NCBI GenBank assembly: GCA_028345195.1
Contig: JAOMCX010000003.1
Location: 1-64,000, forward strand
Length of the DNA stretch: 64,000 nucleotides
Reading direction: 5' to 3'
Source of the DNA: Candidatus Nitrosopelagicus sp.
Lineage (GTDB): Archaea > Thermoproteota > Nitrososphaeria > Nitrososphaerales > Nitrosopumilaceae
The notes under the pieces were generated by a model, which had not been told where the DNA came from, made no database searches, and saw only the letters and a program-made list of their open reading frames with translations. Positions 18,026-28,044 of this stretch are shown here, piece after piece (within the stretch, counting starts at the first letter, position 1; each line of letters starts with the position of its first letter). The translations under genes and the position numbers were made by a program.

Positions 18026-18621
18026 AATTTCTAATTATTGATAATTATGATTCTTTTGTATACAATATTGCTCAGAGATTAGGTGAATTAGGTATAACAT
18101 CAGATGTTATTAGAAATGATAAAGTGACAATAAAAAATATTGAAGATTCAGATTATGACGCCATAATTATTTCTCCAGGACCAGGAACTCCCGATGATGA
18201 AAGATATTTTGGAATTTGTAAAAAAGTAATTACTAAACTTGGTCCAAAGAAACCAATTTTAGGAGTTTGTCTTGGACATCAAGGAATTATTTCATGTTTT
18301 GGTGGAAAAGTTGTCAATGCAGAAAATATTCGTCATGGAAAAACAAGTCAAATTAGACATACTCATGAATCATTATTCAAAGGAGTAAAAAATCCATTTA
18401 GGGCAACTAGATATCATTCACTGGTAGGAGAAAAAACAATCATACCAAATTCCTTAAAAATTACTGCAGTTGCGGAAGATGATGGAGAGGTGATGGGTGT
18501 AAGTCATAAAGAATATCTGATTGAAGGAGTTCAATTTCATCCCGAATCAATATTAACAGATGAAGGATCAAAGATATTTTCAAATTTTATAAAAAAGGTA
18601 GAGAATCATGAAAAAAATTAA
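18022..18621 (+). CDS. trpG: Anthranilate synthase component II (glutamine amidotransferase)
   Basis: 199 aa class I glutaminase giving ammonia to TrpE. Seen: oxyanion loop ISPGPGTPDD, nucleophile Cys in GVCLGHQGI, RYHSLVGE, and the His-Glu pair in GVQFHPESILT. Size and motifs are complete. Thaumarchaea may also use such a subunit for folate synthesis (PabA role), but the operon points to tryptophan. It overlaps trpD by 14 bp. Confidence 0.95.
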   Translation: MKFLIIDNYDSFVYNIAQRLGELGITSDVIRNDKVTIKNIEDSDYDAIIISPGPGTPDDERYFGICKKVITKLGPKKPILGVCLGHQGIISCFGGKVVNAENIRHGKTSQIRHTHESLFKGVKNPFRATRYHSLVGEKTIIPNSLKITAVAEDDGEVMGVSHKEYLIEGVQFHPESILTDEGSKIFSNFIKKVENHEKN

Positions 18622-19627
18622 CGGGAATTTAACATTTGATGAAATGTCATCAGTGATGAGTGAAATACTAAATGGAAAAAATAGTGATGATGAGATTGCA
18701 GAATTTTTCAAAGATTTATCAAACAAAGGGGAAACGAATGAAGAACTACGTGCAATGTTTACAAAAATGAATGAATATTCAGTCAATATCAATCCACGTT
18801 GTCATGGAAACTTAATTGATGTATGTGGTACAGGTGGAGATAATTTACAGACATTCAATATTTCCACATCTGCAGCATTTGTTATTGCAGGAGCAGGAGG
18901 AAGTGTTGCAAAACATGGAAATCGTTCAGTTTCAGGCATATCAGGCAGTGCAGATATTTTTGAATATTTTGGATTTGATTTGAATTCAGAACCATGGGTT
19001 GTGGAAGAAATGATTGAGAAAATAGGAATAGGATTTATGTTTGCACCAAAATTTCATCCTGCAATGAAAAATGTTGCGACAGCGAGAAAAATAATTGGTA
19101 AAAGAACAGCGTTTAATCTTTTAGGTCCATTATGCAATCCAGCAAAAGTAAGACATCAGATGATAGGAGTTTTTGCAGATAATTATATTGAAAGAATTGC
19201 AAAGATTATGCAAAAGAATTTTTCAGATACAGTGTTAACAGTAAGATCTGATGATGGCATGGATGAACTGTCAACAACATCAAAAAATAAAGCATGTTTA
19301 TTAAAAAATGAAGAGATTACAGAGTTCATTATTGATCCAAGTAAATACGGTATGGAAAAAGGAAATATATCAGACATCCAAATTACAACAAAAAAAGAAG
19401 CCATAGATTCATTTGTAAAAGTATTGAATAATACATCAAATAAAACAATGAAAGAAATTACAATCTTAAATTCTGCAGGAGGACTTCTTGTAGGAGGAAT
19501 ATGCAACAAGTTTGAAGAAGGTGTAGAATTAGCTCGTCAAACAATAGATAACGGAAAAGCATTTGAAAAATTAAAACATTTTACAAAAGAAAATAACGCA
19601 TCCGATAAACTAGAGGAGTTTGAATGA
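18608..19627 (+). CDS. trpD: Anthranilate phosphoribosyltransferase
   Basis: 339 aa. It transfers phosphoribosyl from PRPP to anthranilate. Seen: DVCGTGGD, the Thr/Ser-rich FNISTSAAFVIAGAG, VAKHGNRSVSG, SGSADIFEYFG, and RSDDGMDELSTT, which binds the second Mg. Normal length. The start ATG overlaps the end of trpG by 14 bp, and the stop overlaps trpC by 8 bp. Confidence 0.95.
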   Translation: MKKINGNLTFDEMSSVMSEILNGKNSDDEIAEFFKDLSNKGETNEELRAMFTKMNEYSVNINPRCHGNLIDVCGTGGDNLQTFNISTSAAFVIAGAGGSVAKHGNRSVSGISGSADIFEYFGFDLNSEPWVVEEMIEKIGIGFMFAPKFHPAMKNVATARKIIGKRTAFNLLGPLCNPAKVRHQMIGVFADNYIERIAKIMQKNFSDTVLTVRSDDGMDELSTTSKNKACLLKNEEITEFIIDPSKYGMEKGNISDIQITTKKEAIDSFVKVLNNTSNKTMKEITILNSAGGLLVGGICNKFEEGVELARQTIDNGKAFEKLKHFTKENNASDKLEEFE

Positions 19628-20402
19628 TATGGAAAATATTTTAGAGAAACTTGTAAACAATTCAAGAAAAGCAATCGATAATGGAGTTTATAATATTTCA
19701 GAATCATTATCAAATTCAGGAATTGATTTAGGCGAAACAATAATTAATTCACAGCATGCGCCGGTGATTACAGAAATAAAGTTTTCATCACCCGCATTAG
19801 GCAATATTAGAAAAGTATCAGACCCCGTAGACATTGCAATGCAAATGGTTAATGGAGGAGCATCTGCATTATCAGTATTAACTCAACCATTTTTGTTTGA
19901 TGGATCACCTGAACTTTTTATGAAAGTTAGAAAAGTAGTTGAAATTCCAATGGTGATGAAAGACATAACAATCGATAAAATACAAATCGATGCTGCCAAA
20001 AAAATAGGTGCAGATTATTTTTTACTTATACAATCTCTTTTTGATAAGAAAATGGTATCAGAAATGGATGAACTAATTGAATATGGGCACAAAAATGGGG
20101 TAAAAGTGATTGTTGAGGCACATACTTTAGATGAATTTGAAAATGCTTGTAAAACTAATGCAGACATTGTTGGAATAAATAATCGTAATTTAGATACATT
20201 GAAAATTGATCTGAACACAACTAAAGACATACTAGAAAAATCAAATTCATCTAAAATCATCATCTCAGAGAGCGGAATTGAGTTAAAAGATGATATTCGA
20301 TTTCTTCATAAATGCGGTGCAAAAGGGTATCTAATAGGAACAGCAATAATGAAAAATAATAACATTGAACAAACGGTTAGAGGGCTAGTGAATTCAATAT
20401 GA
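19620..20402 (+). CDS. trpC: Indole-3-glycerol phosphate synthase
   Basis: 260 aa TIM barrel. Seen: [15 protein letters not shown] (the family has EiKr.SPs.G), [63 protein letters not shown] and GTAIMKNN. Only the indoleglycerol-phosphate synthase domain is present, and no TrpF half is fused. The start may be ATG 19620 or ATG 19629. It overlaps trpB by 4 bp. Confidence 0.94.
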   Translation: MNDMENILEKLVNNSRKAIDNGVYNISESLSNSGIDLGETIINSQHAPVITEIKFSSPALGNIRKVSDPVDIAMQMVNGGASALSVLTQPFLFDGSPELFMKVRKVVEIPMVMKDITIDKIQIDAAKKIGADYFLLIQSLFDKKMVSEMDELIEYGHKNGVKVIVEAHTLDEFENACKTNADIVGINNRNLDTLKIDLNTTKDILEKSNSSKIIISESGIELKDDIRFLHKCGAKGYLIGTAIMKNNNIEQTVRGLVNSI

Positions 20403-21595
20403 AAATAGGAATACCAAAAGATGGAAGGTTTGGGGAATTTGGTGGAAAATACATTCCAGAAACGCTTGCACCTGCAATAGAAGAATTAGAAAAAAATTAT
20501 CTAAAAATTAGGAATGATAAAAATTTTAAAAAAGAACTTGGGAGATTATTAATTGACTATGCAGGAAGACCAACTCCAATCTATTTTGCAAGAAATCTTA
20601 CAAAAACAATAGGTGGAGCAAAAATCTATTTGAAAAGAGAAGATTTACTGCATGGAGGGGCTCATAAAATCAATAACACACTAGGACAAGCATTACTTGC
20701 TAAACGGATGGGTAAAAAAAGAATCATTGCTGAAACCGGCGCGGGTCAACATGGAGTGGCAACTGCGATGGCATGTGCCAGTTTAGGATTAAAAGCTGAA
20801 ATTTACATGGGATATGTGGACACATTACGTCAAAAACAAAATGTTTACAGAATGGAATTATTAGGCGCTAAAGTACATGCAGTAAAATCAGGTTCAAAGA
20901 CACTCAAAGATGCAATAAATGAAGCAATGAGAGATTGGATTACAAATGTTGAAACAACATATTATTTGTTGGGCTCTGCAGTAGGACCGCACCCATACCC
21001 TTTGATGGTAAGAGATTTTCAAGCAGTAATTGGAGTAGAAATTAAAAAACAAATGAAGAAAATTCCAAATGCAGTGATTGCATGTGTAGGTGGAGGGTCT
21101 AATGCAATAGGAACATTTTATCCGTTAATAGATACTAATGCCAGAATTATAGGAATAGAAGCAGGCGGAAAAGGAGTAAAAACAAAATTACATTCAGCCC
21201 CACTTTCGGCAGGTAAGAAAGGGGTCTTACATGGAATGATGACATATCTAATGCAAGACAAAGATGGACAGATTAGTGAAACACATAGTATTTCTGCAGG
21301 ACTAGATTATCCAGGAGTTGGACCAGAACATGCATATCTTAAAGATGAAAATCGAGTAGAATACAAAGCAGTAACTGATGATGAAGTAATTGATGCATTT
21401 TTAATTCTTACAAGAACTGAGGGAATTATCCCTGCATTAGAATCAGCCCATGCAATAGCACATGCAATTAAAATTTCAAAGAAAATGAAGAAAACAGAAT
21501 CAATTGTGGTTACCTTATCAGGTAGAGGCGACAAAGACATCGATATTGTAAAGGAGTATTTGGCCAAAAATGTCAAGAATAAAAGAAAAATTTAA
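20399..21595 (+). CDS. trpB: Tryptophan synthase beta subunit
   Basis: 398 aa TrpB1-type, PLP enzyme joining indole and serine. The PLP lysine sits in [18 protein letters not shown]. The catalytic glutamate region is [13 protein letters not shown] and the phosphate loop is [11 protein letters not shown]. The N-terminal [16 protein letters not shown] is the usual TrpB1 signature and predicts partnership with TrpA. It overlaps trpA by 26 bp. Confidence 0.96.
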   Translation: MKIGIPKDGRFGEFGGKYIPETLAPAIEELEKNYLKIRNDKNFKKELGRLLIDYAGRPTPIYFARNLTKTIGGAKIYLKREDLLHGGAHKINNTLGQALLAKRMGKKRIIAETGAGQHGVATAMACASLGLKAEIYMGYVDTLRQKQNVYRMELLGAKVHAVKSGSKTLKDAINEAMRDWITNVETTYYLLGSAVGPHPYPLMVRDFQAVIGVEIKKQMKKIPNAVIACVGGGSNAIGTFYPLIDTNARIIGIEAGGKGVKTKLHSAPLSAGKKGVLHGMMTYLMQDKDGQISETHSISAGLDYPGVGPEHAYLKDENRVEYKAVTDDEVIDAFLILTRTEGIIPALESAHAIAHAIKISKKMKKTESIVVTLSGRGDKDIDIVKEYLAKNVKNKRKI

Positions 21596-22370
21596 TCAAT
21601 TAAAATTAAAAAAAGAGACTGCGTTAATCTCATACATTATGGCAGGATATCCATCAGAAAAAGCAACACTTGCAGCAGTAAGAGGATTGATTCAAGGAGG
21701 TTCAGATATCATTGAATTAGGTTTTCCATTTTCAGATCCAATTGCGGATGGGCCAACAATTCAGATGGCAAGTACAGAATCATTAAACAGTGGAACAAAA
21801 ATTGAGAATTTCTTTTCAATTGTAAAAAAAATACGTAAGGAATCAAACATCCCATTAGTATTGATGACATACACAAACATCTTGTATAACCAAACATATC
21901 TGAAATTTATTTCACGAGCAAAACAAGCAGGTATTGATGGATTGATTTTACCAGATATGGCAATAGAAGAATCAAAAGAATATGTCAAAGCTGCTAAAAA
22001 AATAGGAATGGATACAATATTTCTTGTATCGCCAAATACAGAAAAAGTTCGATTAAAACAAATTATCAAATCCACATCAGGATTTCTTTACATGGTCGCA
22101 GTTTTTGGAACAACAGGAGTTCAAACAAAAATTCACAAATATACACTAGATGCACTCAAAAATACAAAAATTGCTGCAAAAGGAAAAATTCCCGTAGGCA
22201 TAGGATTTGGAGTTTCTACAGAAAGAGATGTTCAAAAATACGTTTCATCAGGGGCAGATGCAGTGATAGTAGGGAGTGCGAACATAAAGATTATTGAAAA
22301 TACGCCTACAAATAAGGTCCAAACTCGAATTGCAACATTTACAAAAAAACTAAAAAACAGAACTAGATAA
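21570..22370 (+). CDS. trpA: Tryptophan synthase alpha subunit
   Basis: 266 aa TIM barrel that splits indole-3-glycerol phosphate. The catalytic Glu and Asp are in [18 protein letters not shown]; further signatures are [25 protein letters not shown] and [14 protein letters not shown]. It is the last gene of the operon. The start codon lies inside trpB, with an aaggag element about 15 bases upstream. Confidence 0.95.
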   Translation: MSRIKEKFNQLKLKKETALISYIMAGYPSEKATLAAVRGLIQGGSDIIELGFPFSDPIADGPTIQMASTESLNSGTKIENFFSIVKKIRKESNIPLVLMTYTNILYNQTYLKFISRAKQAGIDGLILPDMAIEESKEYVKAAKKIGMDTIFLVSPNTEKVRLKQIIKSTSGFLYMVAVFGTTGVQTKIHKYTLDALKNTKIAAKGKIPVGIGFGVSTERDVQKYVSSGADAVIVGSANIKIIENTPTNKVQTRIATFTKKLKNRTR

Positions 22371-22410
22371 TGAAATAAACGAATAAAAACTAGAAGTGTT
22401 TAAGAAAAAA

Positions 22411-24012
22411 ATGCAGACAAAGTTTATTTTTGTTACAGGTGGAGTTATGTCTGGTTTAGGTAAAGGCGTAGTTTCATCATCAATTTGTAAATTATTACAA
22501 TTATCAGATCAAAAAGTGTCATGCATCAAAATTGATCCATACCTAAATTACGATGCAGGTACAATGAACCCAATTGCACATGGAGAGGTCTTTGTGACAG
22601 ATGATGGAGGAGAATGTGATATGGACATAGGGAATTATGAGAGATTTTTGAATCAAGATATACCAAAATCACATAACATTACAACTGCACAAATTTATTC
22701 AAGTGTTATAGAATCGGAACGAAAAGGAGAATATTTGGGAGCATGTGTTCAGATTATCCCACATGTTACAGACGCAATAAAGAATAGAATTAAAAAAATT
22801 GCTACAGACGAAGAATTAGAAATACTGGTAGTGGAATGTGGAGGAACAGTAGGAGATATAGAAAGTCTACCATTTTTAGAGGCATTAAGACAAATCAGAG
22901 TTGAGGAAGGATCAGAAAATGTTATTTTTGTTCATGTTACATTAGCACCATCATTAGATGTAGTAGGAGAACAAAAGACTAAACCTACTCAACATAGTGT
23001 ACAAGAGCTAAGAAGAATTGGAATTCAACCAGATTTACTTTGTGTGAGATGTTCCATGCCATTACAAGATAAAACAAGAAATAAGATTTCAATGTTTACA
23101 AATGTTACAAACAATGACGTATTTTCATGTCATGATGTTGATTCAATTTTTCAAGTACCTGAAATCCTATACGGGCAAGGTTTGGTAGATGTTATTTTTA
23201 AAAAATTTAACAAGATGGGATATGTCAATGCATCTCAGAACTGGGATACATGGAATAAGATAGTTAATTCATTACAAAATGAAGGGGAACCAATCAATAT
23301 TGCAATGGTAGGGAAATATGTAACACTTGCGGATAGTTATGTTAGTGTAAATCATGCGTTAAAACATGCAGCTGCATCACTTGGAAAAAAAATTGCAATA
23401 GATTGGATTGATTCAGAAAATATTAACGGTAATGTGGATACATTATCCAAATATGATGGAATTTTAGTTCCAGGAGGATTTGGGACTAGAGGCTCAGAAG
23501 GAATAATAAAAACTGCAAATTTTGCAAGAGAACAAAATATCCCGTATCTTGGAATATGTTTTGGATTTCAGCTGGCAGCAGTATCATTTGCAAGAAGTGT
23601 TTGTAATCATACAGATGCAAATTCAACAGAAATTGAACAAAATACCGACAATCCGATAATCGATTTACTTCCAGAACAAGATGGAATTACAGACATGGGG
23701 GGATCATTGAGATTAGGTGCAAATGATATTAATGTAAAACCAGATACAATGGCAAACAAAATTTATGGGCAAGATAAAATTTCAAAAAGACACAGACACA
23801 GATATGAATTTAATACAAAATATTTAGATGAATTTGCAAAAAAGGGTATGATTTTTTCAGGTGAAAGTGATGGAGGAAGAAGAATGGAGATTTTAGAGAT
23901 ACCATCTCATAAATTTTTTGTCGGGGTTCAATTCCACCCAGAATTTAATAGTAGACCCGGATATCCCGAACATGTATTCAAAGCATTCACTACTGCTGCA
24001 AATCAGAATTAA
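22411..24012 (+). CDS. pyrG: CTP synthase
   Basis: About 533 aa from ATG 22411; a GTG 15 bp upstream would add five residues. It converts UTP to CTP with glutamine. The synthase domain begins KFIFVTGGVMSGLGKGVVSS and has KIDPYLNYDAGTMNP and VECGGTVGDIESLPF. The C-terminal glutaminase has GICFGFQLAAV (Cys nucleophile, with F where L is common) and GVQFHPEFNSRP. The stop overlaps the convergent NAD kinase gene by 23 bp. Confidence 0.95.
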   Translation: MQTKFIFVTGGVMSGLGKGVVSSSICKLLQLSDQKVSCIKIDPYLNYDAGTMNPIAHGEVFVTDDGGECDMDIGNYERFLNQDIPKSHNITTAQIYSSVIESERKGEYLGACVQIIPHVTDAIKNRIKKIATDEELEILVVECGGTVGDIESLPFLEALRQIRVEEGSENVIFVHVTLAPSLDVVGEQKTKPTQHSVQELRRIGIQPDLLCVRCSMPLQDKTRNKISMFTNVTNNDVFSCHDVDSIFQVPEILYGQGLVDVIFKKFNKMGYVNASQNWDTWNKIVNSLQNEGEPINIAMVGKYVTLADSYVSVNHALKHAAASLGKKIAIDWIDSENINGNVDTLSKYDGILVPGGFGTRGSEGIIKTANFAREQNIPYLGICFGFQLAAVSFARSVCNHTDANSTEIEQNTDNPIIDLLPEQDGITDMGGSLRLGANDINVKPDTMANKIYGQDKISKRHRHRYEFNTKYLDEFAKKGMIFSGESDGGRRMEILEIPSHKFFVGVQFHPEFNSRPGYPEHVFKAFTTAANQN

Positions 24013-25009
24013 TCAATTTTGATATTTCATATATTTTCTGACGTGAATCTCTGATGGAAACTTTCTTTTTCACATATCCTTTCTCCAACAGATGGCTCAT
24101 AGCTAATCGTACAGTTCTATCAGGTAGTAATGTTTTTTTCACTAATTCTTTTTGACTCATTGAACCCTCATACTCTAAAATTTTAAGAAGTAATTTTGAA
24201 CTTGGTGGCATGTTAAATAATTCTTCAGCAAGTTTAACTTTTTTAGCAATGGCAGAGATAGCAGTCGTGTCTTTTTTTAGGCGAATAATATTTGCAGATG
24301 GTTCATAGTTTGTAGCCTCAACAGAGTTTTTTACTTTGTAACGATCCAACCCATCCAGAACAACTTCACAATGTAATCTTGATGAAATTTCATCAACTTC
24401 AATTACACTAGCATTAGATACAATCAATGGTCGTCTAGTAATATCAAGAGAATTTACAGAAATTATTCCAAATACATCAGAATCTTGAAAAATTACAGGA
24501 CCGCCTGCAGACATGGAATATGCAGAAGAACCAATTGGAGTTGAAATTATCACACCATCACTGCTATCATGCCATACTTCATCGCCGTTAACTCTCAAAG
24601 TATGCTCCATCAACATGGCACTTCGAGATGAAAAAACAGCAACATCATTTAGAACAGGATATACATTTTTTCCATCAATTTTTACACCTAATCGAGTTAC
24701 TTGTTCAGTCTCAAAATCCATTTTCTTGATACGTGAAATTAATGATGGAAGTTGTTTCAAATCAAGTTGTGAAAGGAATCCATCAGATTCAGATTCATTT
24801 ATTCCCAGAACAGGAATTGATGAATCAAATGTTCGATGGAAGTAATTTCTAACCCCCTTATCGCCTCCAAGAACAAATATGCAATCAGGTTTTCTATTCT
24901 TAGATTTTGTTCCAATTTTTGATGATGAGATATTATTTTCATCTAAAATTTTTTTTAGAAATTTTTCAGAAGAATCAGTTAATCCAGTTCCAAATATTCC
25001 AACATGCAT
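23990..25009 (-). CDS. NAD kinase fused to a C-terminal winged helix
   Basis: 339 aa. Residues 1-250 form an NAD kinase: FVLGGDKGV (family GGDG, here with K), ESDGFLSQL, LNDVAVFSS (the NE/ND substrate motif), STPIGSSAYSMSAGGP and SVNSLDITRRPL. Residues about 260-335 form a MarR-like winged helix (LLLKILEYEGSMSQKELVKK, LPDRTVRLAMSHLLEKGYVK). NAD kinases normally lack a DNA-binding domain, so this may be an NADP-sensing regulator, an active kinase, or both. Confidence 0.85.
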   Translation of the reverse strand: MHVGIFGTGLTDSSEKFLKKILDENNISSSKIGTKSKNRKPDCIFVLGGDKGVRNYFHRTFDSSIPVLGINESESDGFLSQLDLKQLPSLISRIKKMDFETEQVTRLGVKIDGKNVYPVLNDVAVFSSRSAMLMEHTLRVNGDEVWHDSSDGVIISTPIGSSAYSMSAGGPVIFQDSDVFGIISVNSLDITRRPLIVSNASVIEVDEISSRLHCEVVLDGLDRYKVKNSVEATNYEPSANIIRLKKDTTAISAIAKKVKLAEELFNMPPSSKLLLKILEYEGSMSQKELVKKTLLPDRTVRLAMSHLLEKGYVKKKVSIRDSRQKIYEISKLINSDLQQ

Positions 25010-25040
25010 AGATAAATTATTTTGTTATGCACAATATATG

Positions 25041-25913
25041 TTAGATCTGCTTAAACTCCAGTATATTATAAAAATAAGAACCATTACTTTCTAATGCATT
25101 TTTTTCTGGAACTTTCTCAAGACCAAATGCCTTCGATTCTAAGGCTGATTGAGCAGCTCCTCCTGCAAAAGACAATGCCCATAGAAAGTCTTTTTCTTTT
25201 AACATAGTGCAAACAAATGTAGAACAAAAAATATCTCCAATTCCAGTAGTATCAGTCAAATTAATTTTTGGTAAGTAAATTGTATATAATTTATCTTTTA
25301 CAAGTAAAGATATTTCTTGTTTATTTGTATAAATTACATATTCAATTCCCAGTTTTTGTAATTGTTTAATTCCATCATTACCTGTAAGACCAGTCAATGC
25401 ATACAATTCATCAGGATTCATCTTAATAGCATTGATATTGTTAAGATCAAGTGAAGTTCTTTTTAGAGAAATTTCATTATCAGTATTTTTTTCTCTTAGA
25501 AAACCTTGAGGATCTAAAAATGAGAAATTATCAGAGTTTTTAATTTGGGAATAAGTTTCTAAAGAAATTTCATCAAATACAGGACTAATTATCACCCCAT
25601 CATCATTATTTTCTATAAAATTAATTTTGTCACACATATTTTCCACGAAAAGTTTTCTATCAGAACCATTTAGTTCAATTTTAAATCTAGTAGTAGATTG
25701 GGAAGATAATGCATCTGGAATATTGATTTTGTTTTCTTTGAAAAACTCCTCTAAAGGATAATTTGGACCAAATTTTGTGTATAGATTGACATCATGTTTT
25801 TGTTTTCGTGTAGTTAATGAGCAATAGCTAGCAGGGCCACCAGGAGCATCATATTGTTCATTTTCATAAATAATCGTATCCATCGTACAATGAGAAAATA
25901 TTCCAACTTTCAT
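25041..25913 (-). CDS. PfkB-family carbohydrate/nucleoside kinase
   Basis: About 290 aa from ATG 25913 (MKVGIFSHCTMD); a TTG 9 bp upstream is also open. PfkB signatures: N-terminal DAPGGPASYCSL (the family GG motif), AIKMNPDELYALTG, and the C-terminal catalytic DTTGIGDIFCSTF with the Asp base and anion hole. The substrate cannot be read from the sequence; ribokinase-like sugars or nucleosides are likely. The 31-bp gap to the NAD kinase on the same strand suggests one transcript. Confidence 0.85.
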   Translation of the reverse strand: MKVGIFSHCTMDTIIYENEQYDAPGGPASYCSLTTRKQKHDVNLYTKFGPNYPLEEFFKENKINIPDALSSQSTTRFKIELNGSDRKLFVENMCDKINFIENNDDGVIISPVFDEISLETYSQIKNSDNFSFLDPQGFLREKNTDNEISLKRTSLDLNNINAIKMNPDELYALTGLTGNDGIKQLQKLGIEYVIYTNKQEISLLVKDKLYTIYLPKINLTDTTGIGDIFCSTFVCTMLKEKDFLWALSFAGGAAQSALESKAFGLEKVPEKNALESNGSYFYNILEFKQI

Positions 25914-25937
25914 AATGAGCAAAAATTGTGGTTTGTA

Positions 25938-26042
25938 CTACTTATTTGAATCCTTATTTGCGCAATTAGAACAAAGTGTTTTTCCTTTAACAAATTTAAC
26001 TTCAATATTAGAAGCAAGGCAATTTTCACACAGTCCAGTCAT
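25938..26042 (-). CDS. 34-aa double-CxxC zinc-ribbon micro-protein
   Basis: ATG at 26042 and TAG at 25938-25940. The peptide begins MTGLCENCLASNIE and continues VKGKTLCSNCANKD, giving two CxxC pairs 18 residues apart, a minimal zinc ribbon. It is divergent from rps26e and lies just upstream of the PfkB gene on the same strand. Similar tiny Cys4 peptides recur in the window. It is too short to name. Confidence 0.6.
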   Translation of the reverse strand: MTGLCENCLASNIEVKFVKGKTLCSNCANKDSNK

Positions 26043-26096
26043 AATTCGTAATTATTCTTGATCTTTAAATTGTTTTTTTGAGATATAATATCTCAC

Positions 26097-26104
26097 TTTA
26101 TATA
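26097..26104 (+). promoter_or_regulatory. TATA box of rps26e
   Basis: The sequence tttatata is centred 25-26 bp before ATG 26126, the geometry of a leaderless archaeal transcript. Confidence 0.6.
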
Positions 26105-26125
26105 TCGAAGATTTGAATTTCTAAC

Positions 26126-26416
26126 ATGCCATCAAAGCGTGCAAGTAGAGGTAGACGAAAAGGAGGAAAAGGGTCTTCAGGTACAATTCAATGTGTCAAT
26201 TGTGCAGGAACTGTTCCAAAAGATAAAGCAAAAAAAGTTACTTCACGTCTAAGTTTAGTAGAACATCAATTGGCAAAAGAATTACGTGCACAAGGAGCAT
26301 ACATTGCTGCACCAAAAGTTACTAAATGGTATTGTATTTCATGTGCAATACATTTCAAAGTTCTAAAAATTCGTTCAGCAGATCAGAGACGTAAACATAC
26401 AAAACTTCGTGGATAA
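26126..26416 (+). CDS. rps26e: Ribosomal protein S26e
   Basis: 96 aa. The Arg/Lys/Gly-rich start (PSKRASRGRRKGGKG) is followed by the zinc ribbon CVNCAGTVPKDKA and YCISCAIHFKVLKIRS, as in eukaryotic S26. In archaea this protein is known from Crenarchaeota and Thaumarchaeota and is generally absent from Euryarchaeota, so it helps place the organism. It sits at the mRNA exit channel of the small subunit. Its own TATA box is present. Confidence 0.95.
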   Translation: MPSKRASRGRRKGGKGSSGTIQCVNCAGTVPKDKAKKVTSRLSLVEHQLAKELRAQGAYIAAPKVTKWYCISCAIHFKVLKIRSADQRRKHTKLRG

Positions 26417-26417
26417 A

Positions 26418-26984
26418 TTATCTATTTTTCATTAAAACAGAAATTCTTTGAGCTAGAGTTATTCCAGCAATAATTATCACAATTATTACTGCAATTTCCA
26501 TAAAACCAATCATTCCTATTATAGCGATAACAAGTAATCTTTCTGCACGTTCACCAATTCCAATTCCTTGCATCTTTATTCCTGCAGCATCAGCCTTTGC
26601 ACGTGCATAACTAACCAATAAGGAAAGAGTGATTGCAGCAAATACTAAGTATGGTTCAGTATAATTTCCAATTAAGATTCCGAAAAAGATTGCAACTTCC
26701 GCAATTTTATCAAATATCGAATCCAAAAATCCTCCAGATTTTGACATTTTATTTGCATAACGAGCAACCTGCCCATCAACAATGTCAAAGAAACCAGAGG
26801 CTAGCAATGCAATGCCACCTAGAAATAACGAATATTCAAATCCAATTCCATAAATTATTGATGCAACAAATGCTAATGCCAGACCAATGCCAGTAAATAC
26901 ATTTGGAGATAATCCCGTAGATGCAAAAGATTTTCCAATTTTTTGTAATACCGGTTTTAAAGAATCACGTAAATTATTTAACAA
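26418..26984 (-). CDS. CDP-alcohol phosphatidyltransferase (archaetidylinositol-phosphate synthase-like)
   Basis: 188 aa integral membrane enzyme. The diagnostic DxxDGxxAR...G...D...D motif is present as DIVDGQVARYA followed by SGGFLDSIFDKIAE. Several hydrophobic helices follow. Family members join a CDP-archaeol-type lipid to a polar head group, and archaeal relatives of this length often make archaetidylinositol phosphate. The head group here is inferred. It is downstream of the agmatinase-like gene with a 9-bp gap. Confidence 0.85.
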   Translation of the reverse strand: MLNNLRDSLKPVLQKIGKSFASTGLSPNVFTGIGLALAFVASIIYGIGFEYSLFLGGIALLASGFFDIVDGQVARYANKMSKSGGFLDSIFDKIAEVAIFFGILIGNYTEPYLVFAAITLSLLVSYARAKADAAGIKMQGIGIGERAERLLVIAIIGMIGFMEIAVIIVIIIAGITLAQRISVLMKNR

Positions 26985-26993
26985 TACATTTCC

Positions 26994-27860
26994 TCACTTT
27001 TGATTCATTGCAATTATTATTGAAATCATTCTAGCAGCTAAAGATGCAGTAGCACCATTATCAAACATAGGATTTAATTCAACAATATCTGTAGCTTTAA
27101 TTTTTTTATTTTTTAATGCAACCACCATATCATGTAATTCACGAGAAGTAATTCCAATCGCTTCAGGATTTCCAACACCAGGAGCATAAGCAGGATCTAA
27201 TACATCAAGATCAATACTAACATAGAGATTTTCAAACTTTTCAGTTAATTTTTCTAATAATTTTGGACCATCTCCATTTTTAATTTCAGAGTCAGAGATA
27301 GTTTGAATGTTATTTTCAGTAAGATACTCCAATTCTTCTTTTACAAATGCACGAGCCCCAACATGAATAATATTTTCAGAACCACGTTCTTCAACAATTC
27401 TTCTCAAATATGCAGCATGACTTAATTTAGTACCTGCATATTCATCTCTCAGATCATAATGTGCATCAAACACAACATATCCAGTATCTTTAGGATAGCT
27501 CAAGTAGCTTCCATAAGTGAGTGAATGTTCTCCTCCAAGAATGATTAATTGGTCGGATGTATCTTTCAATTCGCCAGTAGTTTTTCTCACCATGTCAATC
27601 ATGTTTTTAGCAACGACTGTATGTTCGAGATTTCCCAAATCTTTAATGTTAATCTGTTCTAAATCAACACCAAATTCTGGCATAAAAATTTCAATATTGT
27701 TAAACGCATCACGAATTACATCAGGACCAAAACGACATCCGGGTTTGTATGAATGAGTTGAATCAAATGGAATTCCAAATAATGTTGCTACAGGTTCAGA
27801 ATCATCTGCAGGAGATATAATCTTCGGAGAACTAGTCAGGTACAAATCAGAGTAACTCAT
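26994..27860 (-). CDS. speB: Ureohydrolase, agmatinase-like
   Basis: 288 aa with all the binuclear manganese ligands of the arginase/agmatinase family: GGEHSLTYG, DAHYDLRDEY, SIDLDVLDPAYAPGVGNPEA and ELNPMFDNGATASLAA. The most likely reaction is agmatine to putrescine and urea, which would feed the polyamine used by the deoxyhypusine synthase at 54246. Guanidinobutyrase or arginase activity cannot be excluded. Confidence 0.87.
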   Translation of the reverse strand: MSYSDLYLTSSPKIISPADDSEPVATLFGIPFDSTHSYKPGCRFGPDVIRDAFNNIEIFMPEFGVDLEQINIKDLGNLEHTVVAKNMIDMVRKTTGELKDTSDQLIILGGEHSLTYGSYLSYPKDTGYVVFDAHYDLRDEYAGTKLSHAAYLRRIVEERGSENIIHVGARAFVKEELEYLTENNIQTISDSEIKNGDGPKLLEKLTEKFENLYVSIDLDVLDPAYAPGVGNPEAIGITSRELHDMVVALKNKKIKATDIVELNPMFDNGATASLAARMISIIIAMNQK

Positions 27861-27901
27861 TATACAGATTTCAATTCACTTTAAAATAAAGTAATGCCCA
27901 A

Positions 27902-27988
27902 TTAATCAGACTGACATGAAGAGTCATCACACAAACAGAAATTATGAGATTCACCACAATCCGTACAGATTAGTAACTTTCCATGCAT
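27902..27988 (-). CDS. 28-aa Cys-rich micro-ORF
   Basis: ATG at 27988 and TAA at 27902-27904. The peptide contains ICTDCGE and FCLCDDSSCQ, so five cysteines in 28 residues, a treble-clef-like or ribbon-like pattern. It lies between speB and thrS on their strand. The dense cysteine spacing argues against chance, but there is no family match I can state. Confidence 0.45.
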   Translation of the reverse strand: MHGKLLICTDCGESHNFCLCDDSSCQSD

Positions 27989-28044
27989 GAATTATAGTCA
28001 CAAAATTTGTATTTAACCACAAAGAAGGAAAGATAAATCATCCA

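Noticed and set aside
23990-24012. Frameshift explaining the 23-bp pyrG/NAD-kinase overlap
   Set aside because: Both proteins have complete, family-like C-termini; convergent overlaps are common throughout the window.
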